Origin: Litorilituus sp. | Lineage (GTDB): Bacteria; Pseudomonadota; Gammaproteobacteria; Enterobacterales; Alteromonadaceae | Assembly: GCA_030754235.1 (NCBI GenBank) | Contig: JASMAS010000044.1 | Span: forward strand, 17,009 to 81,008 | Length of the DNA: 64,000 bases | Reading direction: 5' to 3' | In this document: one piece after another, positions 20,922-31,158 of the stretch | How positions within the stretch are numbered: the first letter of the stretch is position 1 | How the letters are laid out: each line of letters opens with the position of its first letter | Position numbers and translations under genes: made by a program | The notes under the pieces: generated by a model | Seen by the model: the letters and a program-made list of their open reading frames with translations, nothing else | Told to the model about the DNA's origin: nothing | The model's database searches: none

Positions 20922-22001
20922 ATGAGCTACCATTCAAGAAAAACCCAAGCGATAATCAACCTAAAGGCACTTAAGCACAATTACCAACAAATAACTACTC
21001 TAGCACCTAACAGTCAAAATATCGCAGTAATTAAAGCAAATGCATATGGTCATGGCGCTATAGAGGTAGCGAAAAGTTTAAGAGATGTTGTTCCCGCTTT
21101 TGCAGTCGGTTTTTTTGATGAAGCGATTGCGCTACGCCAAGCAGGTATAGATTTACCGATAATTTTGTTAGAGGGTCCTCTTTGTGAACATGATTGTGCA
21201 TTAGCTATTAAAGAGAATCTGTGGCTCATGCTACACAACTTTGAGCAATTGAATTGGCTAGCAACGCTATCACAACCGTACACAGGAAAACTGTGGTTAA
21301 AAATTGATACGGGTATGAGCCGACTGGGCTTTATGCCTGAAGAGATTGATAATGCTGTTGCCTCTTTAACTAGCCAACAGCAAAAAAATATAGTGCTGTG
21401 TAGTCACTTTTCAAGTGCCGAAGAACTAGATAACCCCAAAACACTTAAGCAAATTGAACTGTTAGCGCACCTTGTCGCTAACTATCAATGTCAATTTAGT
21501 TTAGCAAACTCTGCTGGCATTATTCATTGGCCTCAAAGCCATGGTGATTATAACCGCTTAGGTATTGCCCTTTATACCCCTCTCAACGAAAAAACCAGTA
21601 CATCCACCTTGAACCTAATACCAGCCATGACTTTACAATCGACTATTATTGGTTTGAGGGATTTAGCAATTGGCGATAGTGTGGGTTATGGTGAAATATG
21701 GCAAGCACAACGTCCATCACGTATCGCCACCATAGCTATAGGCTATGGTGATGGTTATCCAAGAAATGCAAAAGCAGGCACACCTGTGTGGATAAACGGT
21801 GAGTTTGCACCAATGGTGGGGCGTGTCTCTATGGATATGATAACCATTGACGTAACTGAATTGGCAAATGTTAATTTAGGCGATTGTGTTGAGCTATGGG
21901 GCGAAAATTTAGCCGTTGAAACCGTTGCCAAATATCTTGATACCATAAATTACGAATTACTAACCCGTATTTCTGATCGCGTTTTAAGAATTTATAAATA
22001 A
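20922..22001 (+). CDS. alr: Alanine racemase
   Basis: PLP-dependent enzyme of 359 residues that makes D-alanine for peptidoglycan. The N-terminal AVIKANAYGHGAIEVA carries the PLP-binding lysine. GRVSMDMITIDVT contains the conserved region around the catalytic tyrosine partner, and IGYGDGYPR is also typical. I chose the ATG at 20922 (MSYHSRKTQAIINL) because homologs begin close to this point and the length is then standard. Upstream in-frame starts at 20841 (TTG) and 20862 would precede a likely -10 box, TATACT at 20870. The gene diverges from murQ, which also serves the cell wall. Confidence 0.95.
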   Translation: MSYHSRKTQAIINLKALKHNYQQITTLAPNSQNIAVIKANAYGHGAIEVAKSLRDVVPAFAVGFFDEAIALRQAGIDLPIILLEGPLCEHDCALAIKENLWLMLHNFEQLNWLATLSQPYTGKLWLKIDTGMSRLGFMPEEIDNAVASLTSQQQKNIVLCSHFSSAEELDNPKTLKQIELLAHLVANYQCQFSLANSAGIIHWPQSHGDYNRLGIALYTPLNEKTSTSTLNLIPAMTLQSTIIGLRDLAIGDSVGYGEIWQAQRPSRIATIAIGYGDGYPRNAKAGTPVWINGEFAPMVGRVSMDMITIDVTELANVNLGDCVELWGENLAVETVAKYLDTINYELLTRISDRVLRIYK

Positions 22002-22041
22002 TTATAATACACAACTCTTAAATAAAAGACTGCGAGTACTT

Positions 22042-22734
22042 TTATTCTATACCTAAATATTTATGCACTTGTACTGATAGACGCCAGTTATTTTTAATAC
22101 AAGTAGCGATGGCAAGTTCTGTTGCCCTTTCTTTTTGGCTAATAGGCTGTAAATAAACAGGTGTGTCAGTAATACTATGGTCTAAAAGTAATGCTTTAAG
22201 ATCGTCAACATGTTGTTCTGTTGCTATCGGGTGCTTGATTTCATTAGCTCTAACCATAGCACTGTGCAGTATTGGGTAACCACCACGCATATTAATTTTA
22301 GGTGAAACCGTTACCCAACATTGAGTTGATACTTTCACCTCAAAAGTCCCTGAGGTTTCAACCTGAGTGCTATAACCTAACTGTTCAAAAGCAAAGCAAA
22401 GCGGTTGTAGATCAACCATGCAAGGTTCACCGCCCGTTATAACAATATGTTTTGCACGAAAGCCTTGCGAATTAACTAAGGCTAAAATATTGTCAACGGT
22501 AAAGTTTGACCATTGAGCGTTCTCTTGAGTTTTAATTAACATAGCCTGTGGCTTTACTTCATCGTCAGGCTCGATCTTCCAGGTGTGCTTGGTATCACAC
22601 CATGAGCATGCAACAGGACAACCTTGTAACCGAATAAAAATTGATGGTTGACCTGTAAACGAGCCCTCACCTTGAATAGTTTCAAATAGCTCATTTATTT
22701 TGTATCGGTTAGTTATCTCTTGGCTTGTGTTCAC
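22042..22734 (-). CDS. queE: 7-carboxy-7-deazaguanine synthase
   Basis: Radical SAM enzyme of 230 residues that forms the 7-deazaguanine core in queuosine synthesis. The cluster motif C-x3-C-x2-C is seen in LQGCPVACSWCDTKHTW near residue 40, and FETIQGEGSFTGQPSIFIR before it is typical of QueE. The glycine-rich SAM-binding stretch VITGGEPCMVDLQPL follows. It diverges from queC, the next enzyme of the same pathway, with an 81-base gap that should hold both promoters. I looked for a preQ1 riboswitch in that gap and did not find one. Confidence 0.95.
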   Translation of the reverse strand: MNTSQEITNRYKINELFETIQGEGSFTGQPSIFIRLQGCPVACSWCDTKHTWKIEPDDEVKPQAMLIKTQENAQWSNFTVDNILALVNSQGFRAKHIVITGGEPCMVDLQPLCFAFEQLGYSTQVETSGTFEVKVSTQCWVTVSPKINMRGGYPILHSAMVRANEIKHPIATEQHVDDLKALLLDHSITDTPVYLQPISQKERATELAIATCIKNNWRLSVQVHKYLGIE

Positions 22735-22815
22735 TTTATGCTTTTGCCTATACAGTTATTCAAGTAAAATAGTCAGTTATTATTATACCTTATTTATTTT
22801 TTAGAGACCTCCAAT

Positions 22816-23487
22816 ATGATAGAAAAACTAATCACTGAAAAAGTTGTTGTTATCTATTCTGGTGGCATGGATTCATTTACCGTGCTAAACCGTGCCATTA
22901 AAGACGGTAAAGAAGTTTATGCCCTCACCTTTGATTATGGGCAACGTCATGTTAAAGAAATAGAATGTGCAGCGAGTGTATGTAAATCACTTAGCATTAA
23001 CCATAAAGTCATTGATATTTCTGCAATCAACCAATTATTAGCCGGTTCATCTTTAACTGATGATATAGATATTCCTGAAGGGCACTATGAAGCAGAAACA
23101 ATGAAATCTACCGTTGTTCCTAACCGAAATATGATTTTATTATCATTAGCCGTTGGTTATGCAGTTTCTGTGGGGGCTGATCAAGTATATTACGGAGCTC
23201 ACTCTGGCGATCATGCTATTTACCCTGATTGTCGCCCAGAATTTGTTAATAAAATGAACAATGTTTGTCAAATTGCTAACTATGAAAGTGTTGAAATTTT
23301 TAGTCCCTATTTAAATGTAAGCAAAACAGCAATATTAACTGATGGCCTAGCAATGGGCTTAGACTATAGCAACACATGGACTTGCTACAATGGTAGAGAA
23401 AAAGCTTGTGGTAAGTGTGGGGCTTGCCAAGAGCGTTTAGAAGCCTTTCAAGAGAATAAAGCTGTTGACCCTTTAACTTATGAATAA
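22816..23487 (+). CDS. queC: 7-cyano-7-deazaguanine synthase
   Basis: Enzyme of 223 residues that turns 7-carboxy-7-deazaguanine into preQ0 with ATP and ammonia, in queuosine synthesis. The N-terminal [15 protein letters not shown] is the PP-loop ATP site. The C-terminal zinc site is made of Cys residues in [20 protein letters not shown]. The stretch [16 protein letters not shown] is typical of QueC. Divergent from queE. The stop is followed by a copy of the dispersed repeat described separately. Confidence 0.96.
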   Translation: MIEKLITEKVVVIYSGGMDSFTVLNRAIKDGKEVYALTFDYGQRHVKEIECAASVCKSLSINHKVIDISAINQLLAGSSLTDDIDIPEGHYEAETMKSTVVPNRNMILLSLAVGYAVSVGADQVYYGAHSGDHAIYPDCRPEFVNKMNNVCQIANYESVEIFSPYLNVSKTAILTDGLAMGLDYSNTWTCYNGREKACGKCGACQERLEAFQENKAVDPLTYE

Positions 23488-23510
23488 TACTTAGTATATT
23501 CATTTATTGC

Positions 23511-23600
23511 TCAGCTAGCGAGCATTAAACGGCTTAAAGGTAAGGCTTGAAGAGAAGTCATTTTCCCTTGTCAAAATCAATAGCGAGATATGAAAATAGA
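23511..23600 (+). repeat. Dispersed intergenic repeat, copy A
   Basis: Shares a degenerate consensus with copies at 39441-39535 and 40855-40955: (C/G)CTTAGCGAGAATTAAA, then (T)TAAAGGTAAGGC, then GAAGAGAATGG, then CCTTGTCAAAATCAATA. This copy has CTAGCGAGCATTAAA (near 23515), TTAAAGGTAAGGC (near 23534) and CCCTTGTCAAAATCAATA (near 23565). It lies in the gap after queC. Confidence 0.6.
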
Positions 23601-23793
23601 GTTTCTTATGGTGCAAAGGAATATCTTTTTTCATGCCCTTATCTTTAAAGGACGTTAATAAATTGAATACTAATTACTTTTTATTCTATAGAACATTAAA
23701 TTCCTATAATTATATTTTAAGAGTAAATCTATCTAACCTTTAATGTCCACTGAACTAGACTTACTAAGACTAATTTACTTTTTGGGGTATTTT

Positions 23794-24006
23794 ATGAGTG
23801 CAATATTCAAAGGTAAAACTCAGCCTTTAAATCAGATGGTAGATATTAACAATCAAGCTCAAGCATACTTATACCTTGAGCAATTATTATTATTACCTGT
23901 CGATATACAAGATAGAATCTTTGAGGATATCAGCCAATTAAATAACTGTAACAGTGATTGTGTAACAGACATTATTAGCCATTATTCTATGCTATATATT
24001 AAGTAA
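23794..24006 (+). CDS. Small hypothetical protein
   Basis: I do not recognise this gene. From the ATG at 23794 it encodes 70 residues (MSAIFKGKTQPLNQ to SHYSMLYIK). A GGGG block lies 6 bases before that ATG, which favours it over an in-frame ATG at 23743. The protein is predicted to be mostly helical, with the acidic stretch LLPVDIQDRIFEDISQLNN and two Cys (NNCNSDC). No signal peptide or membrane helix is clear from this start. It converges on uvrB, 24 bases away, and stands alone. Confidence 0.5.
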   Translation: MSAIFKGKTQPLNQMVDINNQAQAYLYLEQLLLLPVDIQDRIFEDISQLNNCNSDCVTDIISHYSMLYIK

Positions 24007-24030
24007 ACTTAACGATGAACCAAAAGGAAT

Positions 24031-26028
24031 TTAGCTTGACAGTTGCTGAGTTCTCAATTTAGACATTTCGTCACGAATTGCAGCAGCTTGCTCAAATTCT
24101 AGATTTTGTGCATGTTCATACATAGTTTTTTCAAGTTTTTCAATTTTTTCATCTATTTCTTTGGTTGTAAGTAATTGATAGTCTGCTTGCTGCTTAGCTA
24201 CGTTGTTAAGCTGCTTAGTTCCACTAAAGCCTCCTGTATCCATCACATCGGTAATTTTACGAATTACGCCCTTAGGGGTAATGTTATTATCAAGATTATA
24301 TTGATGCTGTTTAGCACGGCGACGTTTAGTTTCATCAATGGCTTTACGCATAGACTTGGTAATGCTAGCTGCATATAAAATAGCTTTACCATTAATATTA
24401 CGCGCCGCTCGACCTATCGTTTGAATTAAGGAACGCTCTGAGCGTAAAAACCCTTCTTTGTCAGCATCTAAAATTGCCACCAAAGATACCTCTGGCATGT
24501 CTAAGCCCTCACGCAATAAATTAATACCAATTAAAACATCAAACTTACCTAAGCGAAAATCTCTAATAATTTCCATTCGCTCTACTGTGTCAACATCTGA
24601 GTGCAAATAGCGTGTTTTAATACCATGCTCATCTAAATAATCAGTAAGGTCTTCTGCCATTCGTTTTGTTAAGGTCGTCGCTAATACTCGCTCGTTCAAT
24701 GGCACACGCTTATTGATCTCAGAGAGTAAATCATCAACTTGGGTTTCAACGCCTCTTACTTCTATTGCAGGGTCTAATAAACCAGTAGGCCGCACGACCT
24801 GCTCAGCAATATCGCCTGATGACTTATCAATTTCATAATGACTCGGTGTAGCAGATACATAAATAGTTTGTGGAGCTAAAGCTTCAAATTCATCAAACTT
24901 CATCGGACGGTTATCTAATGCCGAAGGCAATCGAAAACCATACTCAACCAAATTTTCTTTTCGAGATCTATCCCCTTTATACATAGCCCCTATTTGTGGC
25001 ACAGTAACGTGTGATTCATCAATAATAAGCAAACCATCATCAGGTAAATAATCAAATAGTGTTGGTGGCGCTTCGCCTTGCTCTCTACCAGATAAATAAC
25101 GAGAATAGTTTTCAATACCGGAGCAATAACCAAGCTCAGTCATCATTTCAATATCAAACTGAGTACGTTGCACAATACGCTGCTCTTCAACAAGCTTATT
25201 ATGGTCTTTGAGCTGTTTTGAACGATGTTTTAACTCAATTTTTATTTGATCTACCGCGGCTAAAATTTTATCTCTAGGCGTCGCATAGTGAGTTTTTGGG
25301 TAGACAGTTACCCGCGCTAATGTTCTTTCGACCTGCCCTGTTAATGGATCAAATTGACTGATACGCTCTATTTCTTCATCAAACAATTCAACTCTTAAAG
25401 CGAGGCGGTCTGATTCTGCTGGAAAAATATCAATCACATCGCCTCTTACTCTATATGTTGCACGAGCAAAAGCGACATCGTTTCGCGTATATTGTAACTC
25501 GGCTAGACGACGCAAAATATCCCGCTGATTAATAATATCGCCGACGCTGATATGCAACATCATTTTTAAGTAGGAATCAGGATCACCTAAACCATAAATA
25601 GCAGAGACAGAGGCAACTATAATAACATCTCTTCTTTCTAGTAGTGCCTTTGTGGCGGACAAACGCATTTGTTCAATATGTTCGTTAACAGAGGAATCTT
25701 TTTCAATAAAAGTATCTGTGGTGGGCACATAAGCTTCGGGCTGGTAATAATCATAATAAGATACAAAATACTCGACGGCATTATTGGGAAAGAACTCTTT
25801 CATTTCACCATAGAGCTGAGCGGCTAAGGTTTTATTTGGCGCAAGCATCATCGTAGGTCTATTTAATTTTTCTACCACATTAGCAACGGTAAAGGTTTTA
25901 CCTGATCCCGTCACCCCTAAAAGTGTTTGATGCGCTAAACCTGACTCAATACCATCAAGTAACTGTTTAATTGCACGGGGTTGATCACCACTAGGCATAT
26001 AGCTTGATTCAAGTGTTAATGACTTCAA
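24031..26028 (-). CDS. uvrB: Excinuclease ABC subunit B
   Basis: Nucleotide excision repair helicase of 665 residues. It has Walker [11 protein letters not shown] near residue 40 and the beta-hairpin region [11 protein letters not shown] near 95 that clamps DNA at the lesion. Helicase motifs include [23 protein letters not shown] and [26 protein letters not shown]-terminal UVR motif ([15 protein letters not shown]) binds UvrC. The ATG at 26028 overlaps the stop of the upstream MATE gene by 4 bases, so it is probably translated by coupling. I see no LexA box before it or before the MATE gene. Confidence 0.97.
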   Translation of the reverse strand: MKSLTLESSYMPSGDQPRAIKQLLDGIESGLAHQTLLGVTGSGKTFTVANVVEKLNRPTMMLAPNKTLAAQLYGEMKEFFPNNAVEYFVSYYDYYQPEAYVPTTDTFIEKDSSVNEHIEQMRLSATKALLERRDVIIVASVSAIYGLGDPDSYLKMMLHISVGDIINQRDILRRLAELQYTRNDVAFARATYRVRGDVIDIFPAESDRLALRVELFDEEIERISQFDPLTGQVERTLARVTVYPKTHYATPRDKILAAVDQIKIELKHRSKQLKDHNKLVEEQRIVQRTQFDIEMMTELGYCSGIENYSRYLSGREQGEAPPTLFDYLPDDGLLIIDESHVTVPQIGAMYKGDRSRKENLVEYGFRLPSALDNRPMKFDEFEALAPQTIYVSATPSHYEIDKSSGDIAEQVVRPTGLLDPAIEVRGVETQVDDLLSEINKRVPLNERVLATTLTKRMAEDLTDYLDEHGIKTRYLHSDVDTVERMEIIRDFRLGKFDVLIGINLLREGLDMPEVSLVAILDADKEGFLRSERSLIQTIGRAARNINGKAILYAASITKSMRKAIDETKRRRAKQHQYNLDNNITPKGVIRKITDVMDTGGFSGTKQLNNVAKQQADYQLLTTKEIDEKIEKLEKTMYEHAQNLEFEQAAAIRDEMSKLRTQQLSS

Positions 26029-27413
26029 GACACCGACTCCTTAACCCTATATTCTCCATGGATAAATTGCTTGGAAAAAAATCTATAAGAAATAACAGCC
26101 ATCATAACATTACCTATCAAAGCCCCGAGAAAAAAACCTTTCAAATCATAAAAATAACTACCTAACAAAGCCAATGGCACATAACAAACAAAAAGGCGAA
26201 TAATGCTAAGCATTAAGGCAACAATAGGCTTATGTAAAGCATTAAAAGAAGAGTTAGTTAAAATAACCACCCCTTGAAAGCCATAACCTAAAGGTAAAAT
26301 CCAAATAAATAAGGTAATAATATCGGCAACCGCTTGCTCTTTAGCAAAAGCTAAAGCAATGATAGGTGCCGCGATAATTAACAGAACATAAATTAACATT
26401 TGCCAACATAAAACAAACTTTGCCGAAGTTTTATAAGCTTGTTCAACTCTGTGCATATGGCCTGCACCAAAGTTTTGGCTAATAAATGGTGGCAATGTCA
26501 TCGACATAGCAAGCACCACTAAACAAGCAATAGACTCAACTCTAGAACCAACACCAAATGCTGCTACAGCTGATTCACCATAACGTGACACAATAGCGGT
26601 CATTACAGCAGCAGCGATAGGCGTTAACATATTGGCGCCAGCGGCAGGTAAACCAATAATTAAAATACTTCTACAAGAAGTGATAAGTTGTTTAATTGGT
26701 AATAGGTGCGTATGTATTAAGTGTTTCTTTTTGGTTAAAATAGTGAACACAAAACCAAAACCAACTAACCAAGAAATAAAAGTAGCAATAGCTGCCCCTT
26801 TTATACCCATAGCAGGTAAAGGTCCCAAGCCAAAAATAAAAATAGGATCTAATATTGCATTAATTAAACCAGCGCTGCCCATGATCATGCTTGGCGTTTT
26901 TGTATCGCCTGAAGCTCGCAAAACAGCATTGCCTATCATAGGCCCAATCAAACAAACACTGCCAAGATACCAAATATCCATATATTGATGAATTAGTGGT
27001 AATAAAGAAGCTTGTGCTCCAAGTAAGGTAAATAACTGATCCGTGAATAAATAACCTATAAAAGATAAGCTAATAACAATCATAGCAGCTAAATATAAAG
27101 CAGCTGTTGCTGAATTTTTGGCACTGTCATGATCTTTATGTCCTAAAAACTTTGCAATGACTGCTGAAGTGCCTATGCCTAAACCAATCATTAAACTAAT
27201 AACTGTAAAGGTAACAGGAAAAGTAAAACTGATTGCTGCCAGCGGTTGTGTTCCCAATAAACTTACAAAAAAAGTATCAATTAAATTAAATGTCATCAAT
27301 AAAACCATTCCATAAATCATAGGAATAGTCATATTTTTAAGCGTACTGGCAACTGGGTCTTTAAGTAAGTCGACCCGCTGCTTATTATTTTCTGTGATAT
27401 TATTTGATGTCAT
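26025..27413 (-). CDS. MATE-family efflux transporter
   Basis: Inner-membrane protein of 462 residues with about twelve helices in two related halves, the MATE fold. The N-terminal half begins [34 protein letters not shown], shown here as consecutive family features: a helix with P-M, then the D-T-F-F-V-S-L-L-G element. The second half repeats this near residue 240 ([20 protein letters not shown]). MATE proteins export drugs or metabolites using sodium or proton gradients; the substrate cannot be read. The gene end overlaps uvrB by 4 bases. The N-terminal 25 residues are polar. Confidence 0.9.
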   Translation of the reverse strand: MTSNNITENNKQRVDLLKDPVASTLKNMTIPMIYGMVLLMTFNLIDTFFVSLLGTQPLAAISFTFPVTFTVISLMIGLGIGTSAVIAKFLGHKDHDSAKNSATAALYLAAMIVISLSFIGYLFTDQLFTLLGAQASLLPLIHQYMDIWYLGSVCLIGPMIGNAVLRASGDTKTPSMIMGSAGLINAILDPIFIFGLGPLPAMGIKGAAIATFISWLVGFGFVFTILTKKKHLIHTHLLPIKQLITSCRSILIIGLPAAGANMLTPIAAAVMTAIVSRYGESAVAAFGVGSRVESIACLVVLAMSMTLPPFISQNFGAGHMHRVEQAYKTSAKFVLCWQMLIYVLLIIAAPIIALAFAKEQAVADIITLFIWILPLGYGFQGVVILTNSSFNALHKPIVALMLSIIRLFVCYVPLALLGSYFYDLKGFFLGALIGNVMMAVISYRFFSKQFIHGEYRVKESVS

Positions 27414-27671
27414 TAAAAAACTTTATAAAAGTTGTGTGTGAATAGGCTAACTATAAGCAAGAAGCCATTGTAATCAAAACCTAAAGAAATGCACAGTAAT
27501 TGTGTAGCAACATGTTACTGATTAAAAATCAAACCAACGCATCACAAAAACAACAACACAGCACGTAAACCGTTGTTTTAATTAAATAAAACAAATCTAT
27601 TTATTTATTTGTTGACATCTCTACAGGCTAATAAAACCGTTGCGTAAAAAGTTCTTACAAATTAGCTAACA

Positions 27672-27700
27672 CAGTTATCCACAGCTTTAGTGGATAACTG
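27672..27700. repeat. Inverted repeat with two DnaA-box-like sites
   Basis: Perfect 11-base-pair inverted repeat CAGTTATCCAC, 7-base loop, GTGGATAACTG. The left arm with the next base contains TTATCCACA (27675-27683), an exact DnaA-box consensus. The right arm on the other strand reads TTATCCACT (8 of 9). GGTTTTTCTAC follows, so as RNA it would resemble a terminator on the plus strand, though no plus-strand gene is seen before it. Confidence 0.6.
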
Positions 27701-27831
27701 GGTTTTTCTACTATTTTTATCAACAAAAGTGATAATCACGCTTAAAACCACTGACAACTGCTTATATTTCGCTTTTTCTGATCGCATTTTAACCAAACAA
27801 ACTAATAAATGTTTTTTTTGTTATTTTTGTG

Positions 27832-27860
27832 TTGACACTCGCCCATCAGGTCTTTAATAT
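27832..27860 (+). promoter_or_regulatory. Strong sigma70 promoter of tRNA-Asn
   Basis: Perfect -35 TTGACA (27832-27837), 17-base spacer, -10 TAATAT (27855-27860). A GC-rich block, CCGCCCCG, follows directly at the discriminator, as in stable-RNA promoters under stringent control. The mature tRNA starts 36 bases after the -10 box. Confidence 0.85.
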
Positions 27861-27895
27861 TCCGCCCCGTTAGCCAAGTTGCTTGGCAAAACAAT

Positions 27896-27971
27896 TCCCC
27901 AATAGCTCAGTTGGTAGAGCGACGGACTGTTAATCCGTGTGTCACTGGTTCAAGCCCAGTTTGGGGAGCCA
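27896..27971 (+). tRNA. tRNA-Asn (GTT)
   Basis: A 76-base tRNA with encoded CCA. The acceptor stem is TCCCCAA with TTGGGGA (7 pairs), the anticodon stem ACGGA with TCCGT encloses CTGTTAA (anticodon GTT, Asn), and the T stem ACTGG with CCAGT encloses TTCAAGC. The D arm has AGCTCAGTTGGTAGAGC. All arms pair normally, so the gene looks functional. Confidence 0.97.
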
Positions 27972-27978
27972 CATAAGA

Positions 27979-28009
27979 AAGGCTACGAGCAATCGTAGCC
28001 TTTTTTTTT
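27979..28009 (+). terminator. Intrinsic terminator of tRNA-Asn
   Basis: GGCTACG, loop AGCAAT, CGTAGCC, then nine T, beginning 10 bases after the tRNA CCA. A textbook rho-independent terminator. Confidence 0.95.
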
Positions 28010-28040
28010 CATCTTCAAAAAATACTCTATCGCTTAACTG

Positions 28041-28123
28041 CCAGCACGACGGACTGTACTCTTGATAACATAAGCGTGTGTCACTGGTTCAACCCCTTTA
28101 GTTAAGCAAAGTGCTGGGAGCCA
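28041..28123 (+). pseudogene. Decayed duplicate of tRNA-Asn
   Basis: Parts of the tRNA-Asn gene recur here. GACGGACTGT (near 28046) matches the anticodon stem start, GTGTGTCACTGGTTCAA matches the variable/T-arm region, and GGGAGCCACATAAG matches the 3' end and flank. The anticodon half is replaced by unrelated sequence (about 28056-28074), and a second unrelated block (about 28096-28116) replaces the end of the T arm and most of the acceptor. The 5' acceptor and D arm are missing. It cannot fold as a normal tRNA. It is flanked by an exact copy of the downstream terminator, so it arose from a tandem duplication. Confidence 0.8.
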
Positions 28124-28130
28124 CATAAGA

Positions 28131-28161
28131 AAGGCTACGAGCAATCGTAGCCTTTTTTTTT
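28131..28161 (+). terminator. Second copy of the tRNA-Asn terminator
   Basis: GGCTACG, AGCAAT, CGTAGCC and nine T, base for base the same as the terminator at 27979-28009. The identity extends upstream through CCACATAAGAAA, marking a recent or conserved tandem duplication. Confidence 0.93.
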
Positions 28162-28219
28162 ACTTTAAACTAAAGTAAAATTGGCAGAATAGCGCGACAA
28201 AAGTAAGCTTAGAACAAAC

Positions 28220-28254
28220 AAAAAAGCCTTATTTACAAGTCAAAATAAGGCTTT
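28220..28254 (-). terminator. Intrinsic terminator of clpSA
   Basis: On the minus strand, a 12-base-pair stem AAAGCCTTATTT / AAATAAGGCTTT with an 8-base loop is followed by six T, 24 bases after the clpA stop. Confidence 0.85.
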
Positions 28255-28277
28255 CATGAATCAGTTAAGTCACAGAG

Positions 28278-30539
28278 CTATTTTTCCGTCATTAGCTCCT
28301 TTTTATTCTCATAACTAATGATAAGTTGATCTTTCTTCACACCAACCTTTGCAATACCGCCGTTGATCAGTTCACCAAAGAGTAAGGCGTTTGCCAGTTC
28401 TTTTTTCAACTTCTCTTGAATCAATCGAGACATTGGTCGAGCTCCCATGGCTTTGTCGTAACCATGTTCTGCAAGCCATTTTTTTGCATCTCTTGTTAAC
28501 TCCAGAGAAACGCTCTTCTCGTCTAATTGAGCTTGTAGTTCAACAATGAACTTATCAACCACTTGCTGAATAACCAGATGATCCAAATGATTAAACCAAA
28601 CAATATTATCTAACCTATTTCTAAACTCTGGCGAGAAGACCTTATTAATTTCAGTCATCGCGTCTAAACTATGGTCTTGTTGTTTAAAGCCTATAGACTT
28701 ACGAACAGTCTCTTGAACTCCAGCATTTGTTGTTAAGACTAAAATAATATTTCTAAAATCAGCTTTTCGGCCATTATTATCAGTTAATGTACCGTGATCC
28801 ATGACTTGCAATAAAATGTTATAGACATCTTCATGAGCCTTCTCAATTTCATCAAGCAATACCACAGCATGAGGATGTTTAATCACGGCGTCGGTTAATA
28901 AGCCACCTTGCTCATAGCCTACATAACCAGGAGGTGCACCAATTAGGCGGCTCACTGCATGTTTTTCCATATATTCAGACATATCATAACGTAACAGCTC
29001 AATTCCAAGAATTTTGGCCAGTTGTTGAGTCACTTCTGTTTTACCTACCCCTGTTGGGCCGGCAAATAAAAATGAACCTACAGGCTTTTCATCATTACCT
29101 AAACCTGCTCGAGAAAGACGAATCACTGAAGTTAACTCTTCAATAGCATTGTCTTGACCAAAAACAACAAGCTTTAAGTTACGGTCAAGGTTTTTAAGGC
29201 TATCTTTTTCCGTGAGTGATACAGATTTTTCCGGTATACGTGCCATTTTTGCAACAATTGATTCTATATCAGTATTACTGATAGTTTTTTTACGTTTAGA
29301 CGTTGCCACTAACTGCTGTTTAGCACCAGCCTCGTCGATTACATCAATGGCTTTATCTGGTAAAAACCTTTCATTAATATACTTTGCTGACAAGTGAGCT
29401 GCAGCATGTAAAGCAGCATTGGTATAACGAATACCGTGGTGAGACTCGTATTTCTCTTTAAGCCCTTTTAAAATTTTAGTGGTGTCTGCAATACTGGGTT
29501 CAACAATATCTATTTTTTGAAAGCGTCGAGCCAATGCACGATCCTTTTCAAAAATACTTTGATACTCTTGATATGTGGTAGAGCCAAGGCAACGCAGCTT
29601 CCCTGCCGATAAGAGTGGTTTGATTAAATTAGAGGCATCTAACATGCCACCAGAAGCCGCACCGGCCCCAATAATGGTGTGTATTTCATCGATAAACAAT
29701 ATGGCCTTACTATCAGACTCCAACTCTTTTAATAGCGCTTTAAAACGTTTTTCAAAGTCTCCTCGGTATTTTGTTCCCGCAAGTAACGCTCCCATATCTA
29801 AGGCATAAATAGTGGCATCTTGTAAAAAATCAGGAACATCTTCATTGATAATTAAATTAGCCAAACCTTCAGCAATAGCTGTTTTACCAACTCCGGCTTC
29901 GCCTACAAATAATGGATTATTTTTACGACGACGGCTCAATACTTGTAAGGTTCTTTCTAGCTCGCTATCACGACCAATTAAAGGATCAATATTTCCTTTT
30001 GCGGCTTCTTCATTTAAGTTAACTGAATAGTTTTCAATGGTACGAGGCTCTTCTTCTGTTACTCGCTCCCCTTCTTCTATTGGAGAGTTAGTTGCTGCTG
30101 AATCAATTTTAGCGATACCATGAGAAATATAATTAACAATATCAAGTCGACTTATATCAGATTTTTTCAAAATATACGCCGCTTGTGACTCTTGCTCACT
30201 AAAAATGGCGACTAACACATTAGCACCATTGACTTCATTCTTACCTGAGGACTGCACATGAAAAACAGCCCGCTGTAACACCCGTTGAAACCCTAATGTT
30301 GGCTGAGTTTCACGTTCACTTTCATCTGATGGAATAACTGGCGTTGTTTCTTGAATAAACTCCAAAAGACTTTTTTTAAGTCGAGCTAAATTAGCACCAC
30401 AAGCGCTAAGCGCCTCTACCGCTGATGGGTTATCTAATAACGCTAAAAGCAAATGTTCCACCGTCATAAACTCATGACGAGACTCTTTGGCTTGTCGAAA
30501 AGCTAAATTTAGCGAAATTTCTAAGTCTTTATTAAGCAT
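28278..30539 (-). CDS. clpA: ClpAP protease ATPase subunit ClpA
   Basis: AAA+ unfoldase of 753 residues (E. coli 758). Order of domains: Clp N-terminal repeat domain (1-140), first AAA domain with Walker [10 protein letters not shown] near 217, and second AAA domain with GPTGVGKTE near 495. The loop that docks on ClpP carries the tripeptide IGF (KSIGFKQQ) near residue 620. The C-terminal D2-small domain ends the protein. With ClpP it degrades proteins delivered by ClpS, including N-degron substrates. It follows clpS by 46 bases on the same strand and ends at a strong terminator. Confidence 0.97.
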   Translation of the reverse strand: MLNKDLEISLNLAFRQAKESRHEFMTVEHLLLALLDNPSAVEALSACGANLARLKKSLLEFIQETTPVIPSDESERETQPTLGFQRVLQRAVFHVQSSGKNEVNGANVLVAIFSEQESQAAYILKKSDISRLDIVNYISHGIAKIDSAATNSPIEEGERVTEEEPRTIENYSVNLNEEAAKGNIDPLIGRDSELERTLQVLSRRRKNNPLFVGEAGVGKTAIAEGLANLIINEDVPDFLQDATIYALDMGALLAGTKYRGDFEKRFKALLKELESDSKAILFIDEIHTIIGAGAASGGMLDASNLIKPLLSAGKLRCLGSTTYQEYQSIFEKDRALARRFQKIDIVEPSIADTTKILKGLKEKYESHHGIRYTNAALHAAAHLSAKYINERFLPDKAIDVIDEAGAKQQLVATSKRKKTISNTDIESIVAKMARIPEKSVSLTEKDSLKNLDRNLKLVVFGQDNAIEELTSVIRLSRAGLGNDEKPVGSFLFAGPTGVGKTEVTQQLAKILGIELLRYDMSEYMEKHAVSRLIGAPPGYVGYEQGGLLTDAVIKHPHAVVLLDEIEKAHEDVYNILLQVMDHGTLTDNNGRKADFRNIILVLTTNAGVQETVRKSIGFKQQDHSLDAMTEINKVFSPEFRNRLDNIVWFNHLDHLVIQQVVDKFIVELQAQLDEKSVSLELTRDAKKWLAEHGYDKAMGARPMSRLIQEKLKKELANALLFGELINGGIAKVGVKKDQLIISYENKKELMTEK

Positions 30540-30585
30540 AGTTACTCCAAATCAAATTCTTGCGAAATTTTCTATATATCATCGG

Positions 30586-30906
30586 TTAAGCTTTCTCTAA
30601 TACACTTTGTAATGGGTGATCATTTTCTAAAGAATATCGATTTACATGAATCACTTTAGTTTCTGCAATATCTGCAGTATACGTGCCACATAATGCTTTC
30701 CCCTTATAATGTATGGTTAGCATTATCTCCGTTGCTTGTTCAGGTGTTTTACTGAAAAAACGACACAGCACATCAATTACAAAATCCATTGGTGTATAAT
30801 CATCATTAAGTAAAAAAACATGGTATTTAGATGGTTTTTCTACGTCGTTTTCAATTTCATTTTCAACAAGCGTTTCGCTGTCAAATAGCTCTTTCCAATT
30901 GCTCAT
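30586..30906 (-). CDS. clpS: ClpA adaptor ClpS
   Basis: Adaptor of 106 residues that delivers N-end-rule substrates to ClpAP. Conserved core: [20 protein letters not shown] near residue 28, with the Asn-Asp-Asp substrate-pocket residues, and [17 protein letters not shown] near residue 75. The flexible acidic N-terminal tail (about 1-25) is the part that engages ClpA. First gene of the clpSA unit, divergent from cspD, as in enterobacteria. Confidence 0.97.
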   Translation of the reverse strand: MSNWKELFDSETLVENEIENDVEKPSKYHVFLLNDDYTPMDFVIDVLCRFFSKTPEQATEIMLTIHYKGKALCGTYTADIAETKVIHVNRYSLENDHPLQSVLEKA

Positions 30907-31158
30907 ATCTTTATCTTAGTCTCTGCTGCTATCTTTTGCTGTAACTTTTTTGTCACTAAATATTAAAAAAGCACTAATTATTCAACATTAACACTTGACT
31001 AATTCAATATTTTATTTACGATGTTTTAAGTGGCTGTTTTTTAGCCTGATGGTTCTCTGTGTATGGTCTATTATATATTTATTTTGCTAAGACTAAAATG
31101 AAGAAAAAAATAACCATACTCACCTATAATACTGAAGGATATAGAAGGAAGTAGAAGT

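Larger units (their letters stand above)
27414..27895. other. Intergenic region upstream of tRNA-Asn
   Basis: About 480 bases without a coding gene. It holds a perfect inverted repeat with DnaA-box-like arms (27672-27700), AT-rich stretches including three TTTA units near 27600, and the tRNA-Asn promoter (27832-27860). A TTGACA at 27612 has no well-spaced -10 box. The promoter of the MATE-uvrB unit should also lie at its left end but is not obvious. Confidence 0.5.

Noticed and set aside
22735..22815. preQ1 riboswitch between queE and queC
   Set aside because: The 81-base gap lacks the C-rich loop and A-rich tail of known preQ1 classes.
27590..27611. TTTA repeat tract as a phase-variable element
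   Set aside because: Only about three units and no nearby gene whose start or promoter it would affect.
27612..27640. Small-RNA promoter starting at TTGACA 27612
   Set aside because: No -10-like hexamer lies 16-18 bases downstream; TAATAA is only 11 bases away.
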